Below are positions 37,035-37,312 of a stretch of DNA of 37,312 nt, piece after piece; position 1 is the stretch's first letter, and every line of letters starts with the position of its first letter. Both the position numbers and the translations under genes were made by a program. Under the pieces are notes generated by a model. It saw nothing but the letters and a program-made list of their open reading frames with translations. It searched no databases and was not told the origin of the DNA. The stretch is from the NCBI GenBank assembly GCA_018663505.1, contig JABJQG010000047.1:1-37312 (forward strand). Direction: 5' to 3'. Source of the stretch: Pseudobdellovibrionaceae bacterium. GTDB lineage: Bacteria; Bdellovibrionota; Bdellovibrionia; Bdellovibrionales; UBA1609.

Positions 37035-37312
37035 TAATTCCAATAGTACACTTCTTCTTTCAACAGAATAACTGGTTGAATCTATATGAAAGAGTTGATT
37101 CAACTAATTTATTAAATATTGCTTATCATACAGCCATATCAAAAACAAAGATTTGATAGTATCTTAAAGTGTAATAATTCCTAGATACTAGCCCCAGACC
37201 TTTCGAGAAGGTGTGTCAATATGATCAGTTGCCAGATAGAGTAAAAACTCATTTTAATATTTGTATGGTTAAATCTCAACTTCCACACTTTTATTATATA
37301 AAGTTCATACAA

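Overview
The window is AT-rich DNA from a Gram-negative bacterium that is most likely a member of the Bdellovibrionota (Bdellovibrio-like). The grounds are a TIGR02147-family regulator overlapping a lipoprotein gene, several surface lipoproteins whose lipobox ends in Q-N-C, many exported proteins of no recognisable family, a class III cyclase, and DsbA/DsbB, di-haem cytochrome c and ABC-F genes. The assignment rests on family content only; there is no rRNA or complete tRNA in the window.

Layout. (1) 1-3.7 kb is a worn accessory region: the right end of an IS3-family element, a gene cut by it, a tRNA(CAT)-like fragment, a GreA/Rnk-like domain gene that runs into a perfect 22-bp inverted repeat, a dual-specificity phosphatase whose last codons lie in that repeat, two related ~48-bp direct repeats, and a more GC-rich SWIM zinc finger/J-domain gene. 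(2) 3.9-11.1 kb holds signalling and redox genes: an orphan membrane histidine kinase, a translationally coupled pair (FOXRED2-like flavoprotein plus haem-oxygenase-like diiron protein), and an operon of a PilZ-like/methyltransferase protein with a membrane adenylate cyclase. (3) 11.1-21.2 kb has two decayed genes, a di-haem cytochrome c, small exported proteins, a lipoprotein with a jelly-roll-like domain, a DsbB/DsbA pair, a TerB-like protein, a beta-carbonic anhydrase, an MnmC2-like methyltransferase and an exported PHB-depolymerase-type esterase. (4) 21.4-30.2 kb carries two tandem large Cys-rich lipoproteins, the TIGR02147/lipoprotein pair, a small outer-membrane barrel and an ABC-F ATPase. 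(5) 30.3-32.1 kb is a cytochrome b561 / membrane LuxR-type regulator operon divergent from a PepSY-like exported protein, with paired GGGGCA-TGCCCC palindromes between them. (6) 32.1-36.2 kb is a bufferin-type metallophore locus: precursor BufA, MNIO maturase BufB, partner BufC and an exported protein on the minus strand, and DoxX, ECF sigma factor and zinc-binding anti-sigma factor on the plus strand, with a 14-bp inverted repeat around a TATAAT in the divergent promoter region. (7) The right edge has a 114-bp MITE-like element with perfect 20-bp terminal repeats and a small P-loop kinase-like protein.

The two most system-like loci are the bufferin cluster, a complete peptide-modification unit with its own sigma/anti-sigma switch and a precursor enlarged by an in-frame 42-bp duplication, and the flavoprotein/diiron pair, which looks like a compact oxidative tailoring unit of unknown product. 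Smaller signals are recurrent G-tract Shine-Dalgarno sequences, a GTG start buried in a hairpin, and several operator-like palindromes. All counts and alignments were made by eye.
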